The notes: a model not told the origin generated them from the sequence alone. 64,000 nucleotides of DNA from Mesorhizobium sp. M1C.F.Ca.ET.210.01.1.1 (GCF_004791585.1 NZ_SRUU01000001.1:62001-126000), one strand, 5' to 3'; counted from the first letter of the stretch, positions 38,367 through 48,779 are shown. Numbers and translations are program-made.

Positions 38367-40187
38367 CTAGCCCTCCATCTCCTCGCGCAGCATTTCCAGT
38401 TCCAGCCATTCCTCCTCAAGCGCGGCCAGCGTCGTGCGCTCCTTGTCGAGCGCTGCGATGGTCTTCTGGAAGGAAACCGGGTCGCGCTCGTAAAAGGACG
38501 GGTCGGCGATGTTGTTCTCCAGCCGAGAGATCGAGGCCGTCACCGCCTCGATCTTCTTCGGCAGGGATTCCAGCGCGAATTTCTGCTTGAACGAGAGTTT
38601 CTTTGCCGGACCCTTTGAGGCGGCCTGCTCAGCCTTCGGCGCAGCGCCCGCATCAGCTGTCTCGACCTTCCGCCTTGCCTTGCGCTCCTCAAGCCTCGAG
38701 CCGCCGCGCTGCGCCAGCATGTCGGAATAGCCGCCGGCATATTCGATCCAACGCCCGCCGCCGTCTGGCGCGATCACGCTGGTGACGGTGCGGTCGAGGA
38801 AATCGCGGTCGTGGCTGACGAGGATCACCGTCCCGGCGAAACCGGCGACCAGCTCCTGCAGAAGCTCCAGCGTCTCCATGTCGAGGTCGTTGGTCGGCTC
38901 ATCGAGCACCAGAAGGTTCGCCGGCCGCGCCAGCACGCGGGCCAGCAGCAGCCGCGCCCGCTCGCCGCCCGAAAGCTCGCGCACGGGCGTGCGCGCCTGC
39001 TCCGCCTTGAACAGAAAATCCTTCATATAGGAGACGACGTGGCGCTGCTCGCCATTGACCAGAAGGTTCTCGCCGCGACCGTCGGTGAGATAATGCGCCA
39101 GCGTCTCCTGCGGGTCGATGGCCTCGCGCTTCTGGTCGAGAGTCGCGATCTCCAGGTTGACACCAAGCCGCACGGCGCCCGCGTCCGGCGCAAGCTCGCC
39201 GGTCAGCATTTTCAAGAGCGTCGTCTTGCCGGCGCCGTTCGGACCGACAAGCCCGACCCGATCGCCGCGCTGGATGCGGGTCGAAAAGCCCTTGACCACG
39301 GTGAGGTCGCCAAAACTCTTCTCGATGCTCTTGGCCTCGATCACCAGCTTGCCGGATTCGGCGGCGTCGCTCGCCACCATGGTGGCGGTGCCCTCGGCGC
39401 CGCGATGGCTGCGGAAGCGCTGGCGCATGGCCTGCAGTTCGCCGAGGCGGCGCATGTTGCGCTTGCGCCTGGCCGTCACGCCATAGCGCAGCCAGTGCTC
39501 CTCGCGCACGATCTGGCGGCCGAGCTTGTGCTGCTCGCGCTCTTCCTCTTCCAGCACCTGGTCGCGCCATTCCTCGAAATGCGCGAAACCCTTGTCCAGC
39601 CGCCGCGTCTGGCCGCGATCGAGCCAGACCGTGGCGCGCGAGACGCGCTCGAGAAAGCGGCGATCGTGCGAGATCAGGATGACGGCGGACGAGGTGCGGG
39701 AAAGCTCCTCTTCCAGCCATTCGATGACCGACAGGTCGAGATGGTTGGTCGGCTCGTCGAGCAGCAGGATGTCGGGTTCCGGCGCCATCGCGCGGGCAAG
39801 GGCGGCGCGGCGCGCCTCGCCGCCGGAAAGGTCGTTCGGCCGCTCCCCGCCGGTAAGCCCGAGATGTTCCATCAGATAGGTGGCGCGATGCGGGTCGTCG
39901 GCTGGCCCAAGGCCAGCCTCGACATAGGCGCGCACGCTGGCGAAGCCATCCATGTCCGGCATCTGCGGCAGGTAGCGAACCGTCGCCGATGGCTGGCGAA
40001 ACACTTCGCCATCCTGCGGCTCGATCAGTCCGGCGGCGATCTTGAGCAGCGTCGACTTGCCAGAGCCGTTGCGGCCGACCAGCGCGATCTTCTCGCCGGC
40101 GGAAGCGCTGAGCGCGGCGCCGTCGAGCAGCGGCGTGCCGCCGAAGGTCAGTTTAATGCCGTCGAGATTGAGGAGTGGCGGGGCCAT
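38367..40187 (-). CDS. ABC-F family ATPase (Uup-like)
   Basis: A 606-residue protein with two ABC domains and no membrane segment. Walker A motifs [15 protein letters not shown] and GLVGPNGAGKTTLLK; signatures LSGGEARRAALARAM and LSGGERARLLLARVL; D-loops LLLDEPTNHLD and LVLDEPTNDLD. A positively charged linker and a C-terminal coiled coil (about 540-606) resemble Uup. ABC-F proteins act on ribosomes or, for Uup, on branched DNA. ATG overlaps TPK stop as TGACATG, so the two are co-transcribed, after TPK. Confidence 0.92.
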   Translation of the reverse strand: MAPPLLNLDGIKLTFGGTPLLDGAALSASAGEKIALVGRNGSGKSTLLKIAAGLIEPQDGEVFRQPSATVRYLPQMPDMDGFASVRAYVEAGLGPADDPHRATYLMEHLGLTGGERPNDLSGGEARRAALARAMAPEPDILLLDEPTNHLDLSVIEWLEEELSRTSSAVILISHDRRFLERVSRATVWLDRGQTRRLDKGFAHFEEWRDQVLEEEEREQHKLGRQIVREEHWLRYGVTARRKRNMRRLGELQAMRQRFRSHRGAEGTATMVASDAAESGKLVIEAKSIEKSFGDLTVVKGFSTRIQRGDRVGLVGPNGAGKTTLLKMLTGELAPDAGAVRLGVNLEIATLDQKREAIDPQETLAHYLTDGRGENLLVNGEQRHVVSYMKDFLFKAEQARTPVRELSGGERARLLLARVLARPANLLVLDEPTNDLDMETLELLQELVAGFAGTVILVSHDRDFLDRTVTSVIAPDGGGRWIEYAGGYSDMLAQRGGSRLEERKARRKVETADAGAAPKAEQAASKGPAKKLSFKQKFALESLPKKIEAVTASISRLENNIADPSFYERDPVSFQKTIAALDKERTTLAALEEEWLELEMLREEMEG

Positions 40188-40188
40188 G

Positions 40189-40833
40189 TCAGCTTTCGGG
40201 AAGAGGATAGGGGTGGGCCAGAAGCAGGGCCTTGCCGCGCTCAAGCGCGATCCCGAGCCGGCCCTTGACCTCGTTTGATATGGTGAGCGAGGAGCCGAAC
40301 GCCACCTCGACACGATCGAGCGGCCATTTAGCGCCGGTGACCGTCAGGCCGGCGAGTTCGGACAAGCCGAGCACCGAGAACAGAGTGCCGTCGGCGTAGT
40401 CGAACTTGGCCCGGCCGGGCAGGATGGGCACGCCTTCCTGGGCGCCGCTGGTCAGCAGCACCGTCGTGCCCGCCTCGGCCAGCCTTAGGCTGAGTGCCTG
40501 ATGCAGGAAGGCATGGTCGGCGCGCTTGCCGCCGAAGGCACCCGCCAGCACCAGGCTGGTGGCGCCGCGCGCGAGCGCTTCGGCGATGGCGAGTTCCCCA
40601 TCGGTCATGTCCTTCTCGGCCGGAAAAATCTTGCGCGGCACGGCGGCGAGATCATCCGGCAGGTTTGCCGGCACCGAGTCGAAGTCGCCGACCCAGAGCT
40701 CCGGGACGAGGCCAAGCATGCGGGCATGGCCGATGCCGGCATCGGCGGCGATGACGCGCGAGCCTTCGATCTGGCGATCGAGGCGAGGCGTGCGGACGAG
40801 GTCGCCGCCAAGCAGGATGGTGAATGTGCCCAT
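40189..40833 (-). CDS. Thiamine diphosphokinase
   Basis: A 214-residue enzyme that turns thiamine into TPP with ATP. Motifs GDFDS, KDMTDGELA and FGGKRADH are the three signature stretches of the TPK fold. It is first of a TPK/ABC-F pair and divergent from the TPP-riboswitch-controlled thiBPQ importer on the other strand, so the locus pairs uptake with activation. The riboswitch lies only on the + strand and does not lead this gene. Confidence 0.92.
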   Translation of the reverse strand: MGTFTILLGGDLVRTPRLDRQIEGSRVIAADAGIGHARMLGLVPELWVGDFDSVPANLPDDLAAVPRKIFPAEKDMTDGELAIAEALARGATSLVLAGAFGGKRADHAFLHQALSLRLAEAGTTVLLTSGAQEGVPILPGRAKFDYADGTLFSVLGLSELAGLTVTGAKWPLDRVEVAFGSSLTISNEVKGRLGIALERGKALLLAHPYPLPES

Positions 40834-40971
40834 GGGCGTCGCCCTTACCAGCCCCGCCCGCGAAACGGAAGCCGGCGGCTGCCGCACATCACGTCCGAGG
40901 CACGCGAAACATCAGATGCCCAGCAAACTTCCGCTTGCACGGCACTTTGGCCGGGCCTATGTCTCGAAACG

Positions 40972-41070
40972 CTCTAACGGGGTGCCGGACGCTGACTTCG
41001 CGAACCGGCTGAGAGGCGAAAAGCCAACCCGCTGAACCTGATCCGGTTTGTACCGGCGGAGGGATTAGAC
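40972..41070 (+). promoter_or_regulatory. TPP riboswitch
   Basis: Matches the THI-box: GGGGTGCC (about 40979), CTGAGA at 41009-41014, ACCTGAT at 41036-41042 and the closing GGCGGAGGGATTAGA before 41070. TPP binding would switch expression of thiBPQ. Downstream, CGCCTC (41087-41092) can pair with GAGGCG (41114-41119), which includes the AAGGAGG ribosome-binding site of thiB; no T-run follows, suggesting translational rather than termination control. Confidence 0.95.
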
Positions 41071-41122
41071 GTTTCGGACCATCCGACGCCTCAATTCCTT
41101 AACACGAACGAAGGAGGCGCCG

Positions 41123-42133
41123 ATGCGCTCACTATTGTCCCAGCTTATCGTCGCAACGGGCGTTGTTTCGCTACTGGCAGGCGTTGGACCCGCCGAAGCG
41201 AAGGAAAAGCTCACCGTCTACACCTATGAAAGCTTCACCGCCGACTGGGGTCCCGGCCCGGCGGTGAAGAAGGAATTCGAGGCCGAGTGCGGCTGCGATC
41301 TCGAATTCGTCTCGGTCGCCGACGGCGTGGCGCTGCTCAACCGCGTCAAGCCCGAGGGCGCCGGCACCAAGGCCGACATCGTGCTTGGGCTCGACACCAA
41401 CCTGACGGCGGATGCCAAGGCAAGCGGGCTGTTCGCGCCACATGGCGACGTGTCCGGCATCGATGTGCCCGGCGGCTGGAAGGACGACACTTTCGTGCCC
41501 TTCGATTACGGCTATTTCGCCGTCGTCTACGACACCGAGAAGCTGAAAACGCCGCCGAAAAGCCTGAAGGAGCTGGTCGAGGGCGCTGGCACCGACAAGA
41601 TCGTCATCCAGGATCCGCGCACCTCTACGCCGGGCCTCGGCCTGTTGCTCTGGGTGAAGTCGGTCTATGGCGACAAGGCGCCGGAAGCCTGGGCCAAGCT
41701 CAAATCCAGGGTGCTCACCGTGACGCCGGGCTGGAGCGAGGCCTATGGTCTGTTCACCAAGGGTGAAGCGCCGATGGTGCTCTCCTACACCACCTCGCCG
41801 GCCTACCACATGGTGGCCGAGAACACCGAGCGCTATCAGGCAGCCTCATTCGACGAGGGCGAGTATCTGCAGATCGAGGTCGCCGGCATCACCACCACTG
41901 GCGCGAAGAACCCGCTGGCGCAAAAGTTCATCGCCTTTATGACCGGGCCGAAATTCCAGGACGTCATCCCCGAGACCAACTGGATGTTCCCGGCCGGCAA
42001 GACCGAAAAGCCGCTCAACCCGGCCTTCGACAGACTGGTGAAGCCGACCAAGACCTTGCTGTTCAGCCCGGAAGAGGTCGCGGCCAACCGCAAGGCCTGG
42101 GTGGACGAGTGGCTGGCGGTGATGAGCAAGTAG
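41123..42133 (+). CDS. thiB: Thiamine ABC transporter substrate-binding protein
   Basis: A 336-residue periplasmic protein with a signal peptide (about 1-26, cleaved near AEA), then a cluster-D type SBP fold: [22 protein letters not shown] at the start and [12 protein letters not shown]. ThiB captures thiamine, thiamine phosphate and TPP. ATG 41123 follows a strong AAGGAGG. It begins the thiBPQ operon; a repeat-filled 330-bp gap separates it from thiP. Confidence 0.95.
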   Translation: MRSLLSQLIVATGVVSLLAGVGPAEAKEKLTVYTYESFTADWGPGPAVKKEFEAECGCDLEFVSVADGVALLNRVKPEGAGTKADIVLGLDTNLTADAKASGLFAPHGDVSGIDVPGGWKDDTFVPFDYGYFAVVYDTEKLKTPPKSLKELVEGAGTDKIVIQDPRTSTPGLGLLLWVKSVYGDKAPEAWAKLKSRVLTVTPGWSEAYGLFTKGEAPMVLSYTTSPAYHMVAENTERYQAASFDEGEYLQIEVAGITTTGAKNPLAQKFIAFMTGPKFQDVIPETNWMFPAGKTEKPLNPAFDRLVKPTKTLLFSPEEVAANRKAWVDEWLAVMSK

Positions 42134-42463
42134 GTCTGGCTAGTTCTTGAAAGATGAATGCTCTACGGCGCCCCCCTCCGTCCTGCCGGGCCCGGCCCTT
42201 CGCTGCCGCTCCGGGCGTTCGTCATTCGGAAAGCCAAGCAATTGGCTTCCCGTCCGCTGCGCGGACCACTCCTCACCCCCCACGAGGGGGAAGATTGGCT
42301 GTCGTCGGCGATTTCGCCAATCGCCAGCGTTGCAGGACTGGGCGAGGCGTCAAAGCTGCCGATCTCCCCCCTCGTGGGGGAGATGTCCGGCAGGACAGAG
42401 GGGGGCGCGAAGGAGCGCGACGTTCCCTAATCTTCAGCCTATCGCTAACCGAGAAGGTGCAGC
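42134..42463. other. Repeat-rich gap between thiB and thiP
   Basis: No gene is supported. The stretch holds a palindromic CCCCACGAGGGGG-type repeat near 42277-42292, a GCGCCCCCCTCCGTCCTGCC segment near 42168, and the long repeat copy B. Since thiP follows on the same strand the transcript probably crosses it. Confidence 0.7.
42356..42415. repeat. Mosaic intergenic repeat, copy B
   Basis: Sixty bases nearly identical, in inverted orientation, to copy A at 24586-24644. Landmarks: CTGCCGATCTCCCCC, hairpin around TCGT, GATGTCCGGCAGGACAGAGG, and GCGCGAAGGAG. A third, diverged relative lies inside the MgpS-like gene (54710-54865). Confidence 0.8.
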
Positions 42464-44086
42464 GTGCAGCCCGCGCCGCGCTCTGACCCCCGCGTAACCG
42501 CCGGCATCGTCGCGCTGGCGGCAATAGCCTTGCTCATCGGCGGCGCGTTCGCCGGGCTCATCCTCGAAGGCGCGCACGACCCGTCCGGCGCTATCGCTGC
42601 CTTCGACGGCTACCTCTTGCGCGTCGCCCGCTTCACGCTCTGGCAGGCGTTGCTGTCGACGCTGTTGTCGGTCGCGCCGGCACTGCTGGTGGCGCGCGCC
42701 TTGTCCAGGCATCCGGGCTTTCCCGGGCGTCGCCTGATCCTGCAGCTCTTCGCCGTGCCGCTGGCGCTGCCGGCCATCGTCGCCGCCCTCGGCGTGTTGG
42801 CGCTTTACGGCCACGCCGGCTATTTTGCCGGCGTCCTCGGCGGCCTCGGCGGCGGGGAATGGCCCGGCATTTACGGCCTGTCCGGCATCCTGGTCGCACA
42901 TGTTTTCTTCAACCTGCCTTTGGCCACGCGCCTGTTCCTGGAGGCGCTCGGCACCGTGCCGGCCGACCAGTGGCGGCTGGCGAGCCAGCTCGGCATGAGT
43001 GCCGCGCCCGCGTTCCGGCTGATCGAATGGCCGGCGCTGCGCGCGGCATTGCCTGGCGTCGCTGGGCTGGTCTTCATGCTCTGCATCACCTCCTTCACCA
43101 TCGTGCTGACGCTTGGCGGAGGACCGGCGGCGGCGACGCTGGAGGTTGCCATCTATCAGGCGCTGCGCTTCGATTTCGATCCCGCGCGGGCGGTGGCACT
43201 GACGCTGCTGCAGATCGTCCTCACCCTTGTCGTGATCGCTGCGCTGGCACGGCTTGGCGCCAACACCGTTGGCGATGCCAATCTGCAGGTGGCGCCGCGC
43301 CGCCATCTTTCGGCGGGCAAGGTCGAAACCGTGCTGAACGCCGGCCTGATCGCGCTTGCCTTGCTGTTCGTCGCCGGGCCGATGGCGGCCACCGTGCTGG
43401 CCGGGCTGCAAGCCGATCTTGGCCGGCTGGCCGGCGAGGGGGCCGTGCGCCAGGCGACGCTCACCAGCACCGGGCTCTCCTTCCTTTCGGCGCTGCTTTC
43501 GGTGACGCTGTCGCTCTCGCTCATCGCGGCCCGGCGCGCGCTGGCCTTGCGGCGCCGCGCGGGCAGCGCCATGTCGCTGCTCGAACATGCCGCCGACACC
43601 GGCGCCGGTTTCGTGCTGGTCGTGCCGCCGATCGTGGTCGGCGCAGGGTGGTTCCTGGCTTTGCGCGGCGTCACGGATGTGTTCGCCATCGCCCCCGTCA
43701 TGGTCGTCGCCGTCAATGCGGTTATGGCGATGCCGTTCGCCATCCGCGCCGTCCGCCCGGCTTACGATGCAGCAAGCGAGCGTCATGAGCGGCTTTGCCT
43801 GGCGCTCGGCATCTCCGGCTGGAACCGGCTGCGCCTGGTCGACTGGCCGTCGCTCCGGCGGCCTTTGGCCACCGGCTTTGCCTTCGCCATGGCGCTGTCG
43901 CTCGGCGATCTCGGCGTGATCGCGCTGTTCGGCAGCGACTCGGTGCAGACCTTGCCCTATCTTCTGCTCGCGCGCATGGGCAGCTACCGCACCGCCGACG
44001 CCGCGGGGCTGGCCTTGCTGCTGGGCCTCGTCTGCCTGATGCTGGTGGCCGCCGCTGATTGGCTGGGGCGGGAAGCAAAGGCATGA
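42464..44086 (+). CDS. thiP: Thiamine ABC transporter permease
   Basis: A 540-residue permease with two fused binding-protein-dependent transport domains (about twelve helices); EAA-type loops appear in each half, e.g. [18 protein letters not shown] and [21 protein letters not shown] start at 42464 follows GAGAAGG. The stop overlaps the thiQ start (ATGA). Confidence 0.93.
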   Translation: MQPAPRSDPRVTAGIVALAAIALLIGGAFAGLILEGAHDPSGAIAAFDGYLLRVARFTLWQALLSTLLSVAPALLVARALSRHPGFPGRRLILQLFAVPLALPAIVAALGVLALYGHAGYFAGVLGGLGGGEWPGIYGLSGILVAHVFFNLPLATRLFLEALGTVPADQWRLASQLGMSAAPAFRLIEWPALRAALPGVAGLVFMLCITSFTIVLTLGGGPAAATLEVAIYQALRFDFDPARAVALTLLQIVLTLVVIAALARLGANTVGDANLQVAPRRHLSAGKVETVLNAGLIALALLFVAGPMAATVLAGLQADLGRLAGEGAVRQATLTSTGLSFLSALLSVTLSLSLIAARRALALRRRAGSAMSLLEHAADTGAGFVLVVPPIVVGAGWFLALRGVTDVFAIAPVMVVAVNAVMAMPFAIRAVRPAYDAASERHERLCLALGISGWNRLRLVDWPSLRRPLATGFAFAMALSLGDLGVIALFGSDSVQTLPYLLLARMGSYRTADAAGLALLLGLVCLMLVAAADWLGREAKA

Positions 44087-44859
44087 CAGCGATCACGGCA
44101 CGGAAGGCGCTGGCTGTCACGCTGGACGACGTTTCGTTCAGCTATGGCGAGGCGTCGTTCCGCTTCGACGCCGAATTCGCTGCCGGCAGGATCACCGCCA
44201 TCATGGGGCCGAGCGGGTCGGGCAAGTCGACGCTGCTCAATCTGATCGCCGGCTTCGAAGCCCCCAGTGCGGGCAAGGTGCTGATCGGAGGGATCGATGT
44301 CGGCAAGGTGCCGCCTTCAGCGCGGCCGGTGTCGATGGTGTTCCAGGAGAACAATCTGTTTGCCCATCTGTCGGTGGAGGGCAATGTCGGGCTCGGCCGC
44401 TCGCCATCGCTCAAGCTCACCTCCGCCGACCGCCAGGCGGTCGCGGAAGCGCTGGCGTGCGTCGGCCTCTCCGGCAAGGCAAGCCGCCTGCCGCGCGAGC
44501 TTTCCGGCGGCGAACGGCAGCGCGTCGCGCTGGCGCGTGTGCTGCTGCGCGACCGGCCGGTGCTGCTGCTCGACGAACCCTTCGCCTCACTCGGTCCGGC
44601 GCTGCGCGACGACATGCTCGATCTGGTCGCCGGCATCCATGCCGAGCGGCGGATGACGGTGCTTTTCGTCACCCACCAGCCGGAGGACGCGCGCCGCATC
44701 GGCGAGGAGATCGCGTTCGTGGACGAGGGCAGGGTCGCGGCAACCGGCCCGGCCGCCGACTTCTTCGACCGCTCTGGACCGGACGCCTTCCGGCGCTATA
44801 TCGGCGATCGAGGCGACAGCGTTGCCGGATCACAACATATTGCCCGGAAGCGGACATAA
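44083..44859 (+). CDS. thiQ: Thiamine ABC transporter ATPase
   Basis: A 258-residue ABC ATPase. Walker [14 protein letters not shown]-loop [11 protein letters not shown], signature [15 protein letters not shown] and Walker [15 protein letters not shown] at 44083 overlaps the thiP stop. Last gene of the thiamine importer. Confidence 0.95.
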   Translation: MTAITARKALAVTLDDVSFSYGEASFRFDAEFAAGRITAIMGPSGSGKSTLLNLIAGFEAPSAGKVLIGGIDVGKVPPSARPVSMVFQENNLFAHLSVEGNVGLGRSPSLKLTSADRQAVAEALACVGLSGKASRLPRELSGGERQRVALARVLLRDRPVLLLDEPFASLGPALRDDMLDLVAGIHAERRMTVLFVTHQPEDARRIGEEIAFVDEGRVAATGPAADFFDRSGPDAFRRYIGDRGDSVAGSQHIARKRT

Positions 44860-44951
44860 TTTACGCCCAAACCGTCAACGTGCGATGCGGCGTTTGCTTG
44901 CCTTGTCCGGGGGAGTGTGGCTAGGTCCGGCCACGCTGGTCCGGGTGGGCC

Positions 44952-46481
44952 GTGATTTGCCGAGAATTTGGAAAGGAAGCCGATCTGTCGACCGGCATCG
45001 GTAGAGTCTGGACGAAGCCGCTGGCGCGATTTTTCGCGTTGGCCAGCTTCGTCGTGGCGCTGGCGAGCTGCCAAATGTTTACGCCGCCGGACGTGCAGGA
45101 ATCCGGCTTCCAACCGTCCGACAAGCCGATCACCGTCGACAATGTCGTCGCCAACGCCAAGCTCGCCGAGATGGCGAAGGCGCAGCATCCGCGGATTCTT
45201 GCCACCTATGGCGGCGAATATTCCGATCCGAAGCTCGAGCGCATGGTGGCCAAGGTCGTCGGCAATCTGACGGTGGTGTCGGCCAACCCGACCCAGACCT
45301 ATCGCATCACCATTCTCAATTCGCCCAACGTCAACGCCTTCGCGCTGCCTGGCGGCTATCTCTATGTCACGCGCGGACTGCTGGCGCTGGCCAATGATTC
45401 CTCCGAACTTGCTGCCGTCATTGCGCATGAGATGGGCCACGTCACCGCGAATCACGGCCTGCAACGGCAGCAGCTCGAGGCCGAAGAGGGCCTGGCGACC
45501 AAGGTCGTCTCCGACGTGCTCGGCGACAGCCCGACCGCCAAGGCGGCGCTCATCCGCGGCAAGCTGAAGCTGGCGCAGTTCTCGCGCAACCAGGAACTGC
45601 AGGCCGACGCCATCGGCATCAAGTCGATCGGCGAGGCGGGCTACGACCCTTACGCGGCTGGCCGCTTCCTGCAGTCGATGTCGGCCTATACCGATTTCCG
45701 TTCGGTGAGCGGCGCCACCGATGCCAGCCTCGACTTCCTGGCCACGCACCCCAACACGCCGCAGCGCATTGATCTGGCGCAGCGGCTGGCCCGCAACTTC
45801 GGGCCGCCGGGCGTCGGCACGCGCGATCGCGACGCCTTCCTCGCCGGCATAGACGGCCTGCTCTACGGCGATACGCCGGAAGAGGGCTATGTGCGCGGCC
45901 AGACCTTCATGCATCCAGGCCTCGGCGTGTCGTTCTCGGTGCCGGACGGCTTCGTCATCGACAACTCGGCGGCGGCTGTGACAGCGACCGGACCTGGCGA
46001 CATCGCCATCCGCTTCGACGGCGTGGCGATCAATAAGTCGGTGTCGCTGACCGATTACATCCGCAGCGGCTGGGTCGCCGGGCTGGACGATGCAAGCGTG
46101 CGCCAGGAAACGGTCAACGGCAACGAGGCGGCGATGGCGCATGCCAGCGCGCAAGGTTGGCAATTCGATATCGCGGTGATCCGCTCCGGCGGGCAGGTCT
46201 ACCGGCTGCTCACCGCCGCCCCTTCGGCCAGCACAGCGCTGGAGCCGGTCGCGCGCTCGGTCAGCGGCTCCTTCCGCACGTTGAGCGCGGCCGAGAAGGC
46301 GGCACTCAAGCCGCTGCACATCAGGGTGGTTACAGTGCAGCCCGGCCAGAACATGGGCACGCTCGCGGCCCAGATGGTCGGGGTCGACCGCAAGCTCGAT
46401 CTCTTCCGCGTGCTGAACGCGATGTCGCCGGGCGCGACGGTGTCGACCGGCGACAAGGTCAAGATCGTCACCGACAAATAG
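44952..46481 (+). CDS. M48-family zinc metalloprotease lipoprotein (BepA/YfgC-like)
   Basis: About 509 residues from a GTG start at 44952; a lipobox-type ALASC precedes C40. M48 protease domain with the zinc motif AAVIAHEMGHV and the downstream Glu ligand in QELQADAIG. A C-terminal region (about 300-509) is not recognised except for a LysM-like end (VVTVQPGQNMGTLAAQMVG). BepA-type proteases survey LptD and outer-membrane proteins in the periplasm. Start could be earlier or later because no ATG exists in this region. Convergent with the orthocaspase (66 bp between stops). Confidence 0.85.
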   Translation: MICREFGKEADLSTGIGRVWTKPLARFFALASFVVALASCQMFTPPDVQESGFQPSDKPITVDNVVANAKLAEMAKAQHPRILATYGGEYSDPKLERMVAKVVGNLTVVSANPTQTYRITILNSPNVNAFALPGGYLYVTRGLLALANDSSELAAVIAHEMGHVTANHGLQRQQLEAEEGLATKVVSDVLGDSPTAKAALIRGKLKLAQFSRNQELQADAIGIKSIGEAGYDPYAAGRFLQSMSAYTDFRSVSGATDASLDFLATHPNTPQRIDLAQRLARNFGPPGVGTRDRDAFLAGIDGLLYGDTPEEGYVRGQTFMHPGLGVSFSVPDGFVIDNSAAAVTATGPGDIAIRFDGVAINKSVSLTDYIRSGWVAGLDDASVRQETVNGNEAAMAHASAQGWQFDIAVIRSGGQVYRLLTAAPSASTALEPVARSVSGSFRTLSAAEKAALKPLHIRVVTVQPGQNMGTLAAQMVGVDRKLDLFRVLNAMSPGATVSTGDKVKIVTDK

Positions 46482-46547
46482 GAGGGGGTCCGCGCTCATG
46501 CGGCTTCCGTTCGGCCGGTCCAGGCATGCCATCGCTGCTGCTATCTG

Positions 46548-48605
46548 TCAGAAGAGCCCGATGCTGCCGGTGTCAGAGCCGACGGTGCTGCCGGTATCAG
46601 AGGTACCGGTGCTGCCACCTTCAGGGGTGCCGGTGTTATCGGTTTCAGGGGCGCCGACATCGCCGCCGGAGTCGCCGCTGTCGCCGCCGCTGGGGCGAGA
46701 CGGGCGATCGTGATCGCCGTCACTGCCGCGCCATGGCGCAGGCCAGGTGTCGTTCTGTTTCGGCTTGACCGGTATTTCGGTGACCGGTGGCGGCGTGGGT
46801 ATTTTGACAACCTTTATCTTCGTAATGATCTTCCGCACGACCTTGGGCTTGCACACCGCGACCGGTAAGGCGCTGCGGGCGGGAAGACCGAGAATGCTCA
46901 TGGAATACACGCCTTGCCGCTCGATGCCGGCCCTGAGGAAAGCCAAAGCGCGGGCCGGATCGGCAGGCACCCCGTTGCGGCCTTCCTGGAAGATCACCGC
47001 GAGATCGTTCATGGCGTTGATATGCCCCATAGCCGCCGCCTTGAGCAGCAGGTCCAATCCCTTGCCGGTATCGGGCTGGACGCCGATACCGTCGAACAGG
47101 GCGCGTCCCCAGGCGGCCATGGCGTAGGGGTCGCCCTTGTCGGACGCTTGCGAATAGAGGCTGCTGGCTTTCGTCGGATCGACGGCGGTCCCTGTTCCGG
47201 ACGCCGCGATGTAGCCGAGCTCGAAAACGGCCCGGACATGCCCTTTGTCGGCAGCCTCCTGGATGGCTTTCCTGGCCTCGTCGACCTTGCCGGACGCCAG
47301 CAGCGCCCGCCCGAGCTCGTAGCGGAAACGGGTGACATCGGGATAGGTTTTCACGGCTGTCTCGCAGGCTTCGACGGCCCCGCCGCCGATCTCATTCGGC
47401 TGCCGGCCGGGGGCGACGCCTTGCAGGTCGAGCGGCGCGCCCGCCGCCTGATCGCAGGGGTCGACGCTTGGCGACAGCTTCATCGTCGCCCGCTTGGACG
47501 CCTTGCCAGCACTGATCTGAAAGCCGACCTCGACGGGAGCCGCCGAGCCGATCTGGGGTTCGTAGCGCAAATGGTCGACATCATCGGCCATCAGGCTTGA
47601 TTCGGGAGACAAGGTCCGATCCGGCAGCGACAGCGTGCCCGTAGCCGGATAGCTTGCGAGCTTCAGGCTGACCGCGGGGTCGTTGGTCGGGAAATCCAGC
47701 TTCAGAGGCACCGGGCCGACACCGACCGGGATGCTGACGCCGTGGTTGTCGATGGCTTCGGCGGCGCCGGTGATATGGAGCCCGCGCTCCGACGCCGGCT
47801 GCGTCTGCTCGACCATGACCTGCTGACCCTCGGGCTCATCGTTGCGCATCAGCACCACGTCGTCGACCAGCGAGGAATTCTCCCACGGAACCTGCTTGCC
47901 ATTGGTCGCTTTCACGACATCCCGGCGAACGGCCGCCATGACCGCGCGGATCTCCTGGTTCGGCGCCAGCGCGCGGCGGGAGAAGGCGGACGAGAATGGA
48001 CTGAGGGCACCAGTGCCGTCATAGGCGACCGCTCCAGGTTCGGTGGCGAAGGCAATTAGCGTGTTCAGCGAGCTTTTCACCTGTGCAAGGCCGGTATCGC
48101 CGGAGACGATCAACTGGTCGCGCAGCCAGTAATCCTTGCGCGGGAACGGATTGTTGCGGCAGGCATCGAGAATAATCACCTGGATCTTCGACTTCGAGCG
48201 CAGTTGCTCCAGCACGTCGTCCAGTTTGATCGCCTGGACCTCGATGTCGGCCGCATCTTTCAGCGAGGCATCGACCGGGATGAGGAAATTCTCGCCGCCG
48301 ATCTGAAAGCCGTGGCCGGAATAATAGACGACGGCCAGATCCGCGCCGTCGACCGCGGCGAGATAGTTGCGGAACTTCTCCTCGAACTGGAGCTTTGTCA
48401 CGTCCTTGGCAACGAACACATTGAAGCCAGCCAGCCGCAATGTCTTTGAGACATTCTCGGCGTCCGTGTCCGGATTCTTGAGGGCCGGAATATTGCGATA
48501 TTCGGAATTGCCGATCACAAGGGCAACCCTGCCATCGGCATGAGCCTCGAGCGTCGTGAAGCCCACGAGGATCAAGGCTGCAAAGAAGGCGCAGCATCGC
48601 AGCAT
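46548..48605 (-). CDS. Secreted orthocaspase (caspase family, C14) with Sel1 repeats
   Basis: A 685-residue protein. Signal peptide about 1-23; caspase p20-like domain with catalytic His98 in VYYSGHGFQ and Cys149 in ILDACRNNP; then an uncharacterised beta-rich region (about 260-385), Sel1-like helical repeats (about 420-585) and a C-terminal tail (about 630-685) of repeated Gly/Ser/Thr/Asp units, preceded by KVVRKIITKIKVVKIP. Orthocaspases cleave after Arg or Lys. Export to the periplasm and Sel1 partner domain suggest a signalling or processing role; no bacterial substrate is known here. Confidence 0.85.
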   Translation of the reverse strand: MLRCCAFFAALILVGFTTLEAHADGRVALVIGNSEYRNIPALKNPDTDAENVSKTLRLAGFNVFVAKDVTKLQFEEKFRNYLAAVDGADLAVVYYSGHGFQIGGENFLIPVDASLKDAADIEVQAIKLDDVLEQLRSKSKIQVIILDACRNNPFPRKDYWLRDQLIVSGDTGLAQVKSSLNTLIAFATEPGAVAYDGTGALSPFSSAFSRRALAPNQEIRAVMAAVRRDVVKATNGKQVPWENSSLVDDVVLMRNDEPEGQQVMVEQTQPASERGLHITGAAEAIDNHGVSIPVGVGPVPLKLDFPTNDPAVSLKLASYPATGTLSLPDRTLSPESSLMADDVDHLRYEPQIGSAAPVEVGFQISAGKASKRATMKLSPSVDPCDQAAGAPLDLQGVAPGRQPNEIGGGAVEACETAVKTYPDVTRFRYELGRALLASGKVDEARKAIQEAADKGHVRAVFELGYIAASGTGTAVDPTKASSLYSQASDKGDPYAMAAWGRALFDGIGVQPDTGKGLDLLLKAAAMGHINAMNDLAVIFQEGRNGVPADPARALAFLRAGIERQGVYSMSILGLPARSALPVAVCKPKVVRKIITKIKVVKIPTPPPVTEIPVKPKQNDTWPAPWRGSDGDHDRPSRPSGGDSGDSGGDVGAPETDNTGTPEGGSTGTSDTGSTVGSDTGSIGLF

Positions 48606-48779
48606 GGCAAGTCCCCCATCCGCTATGGTCTGTCGGATTCACAAAAGACCAGTTGCGGCGCGCGGGTCTGTTAAAGAATTCACAATACGCTGATATGGAA
48701 AAGAAGAAAGGCTGTTGTGAAATGAGCTATTCTATTTTTATTAGATATCTATTTTACACAAGCAACTTCAAGTTGTTGC

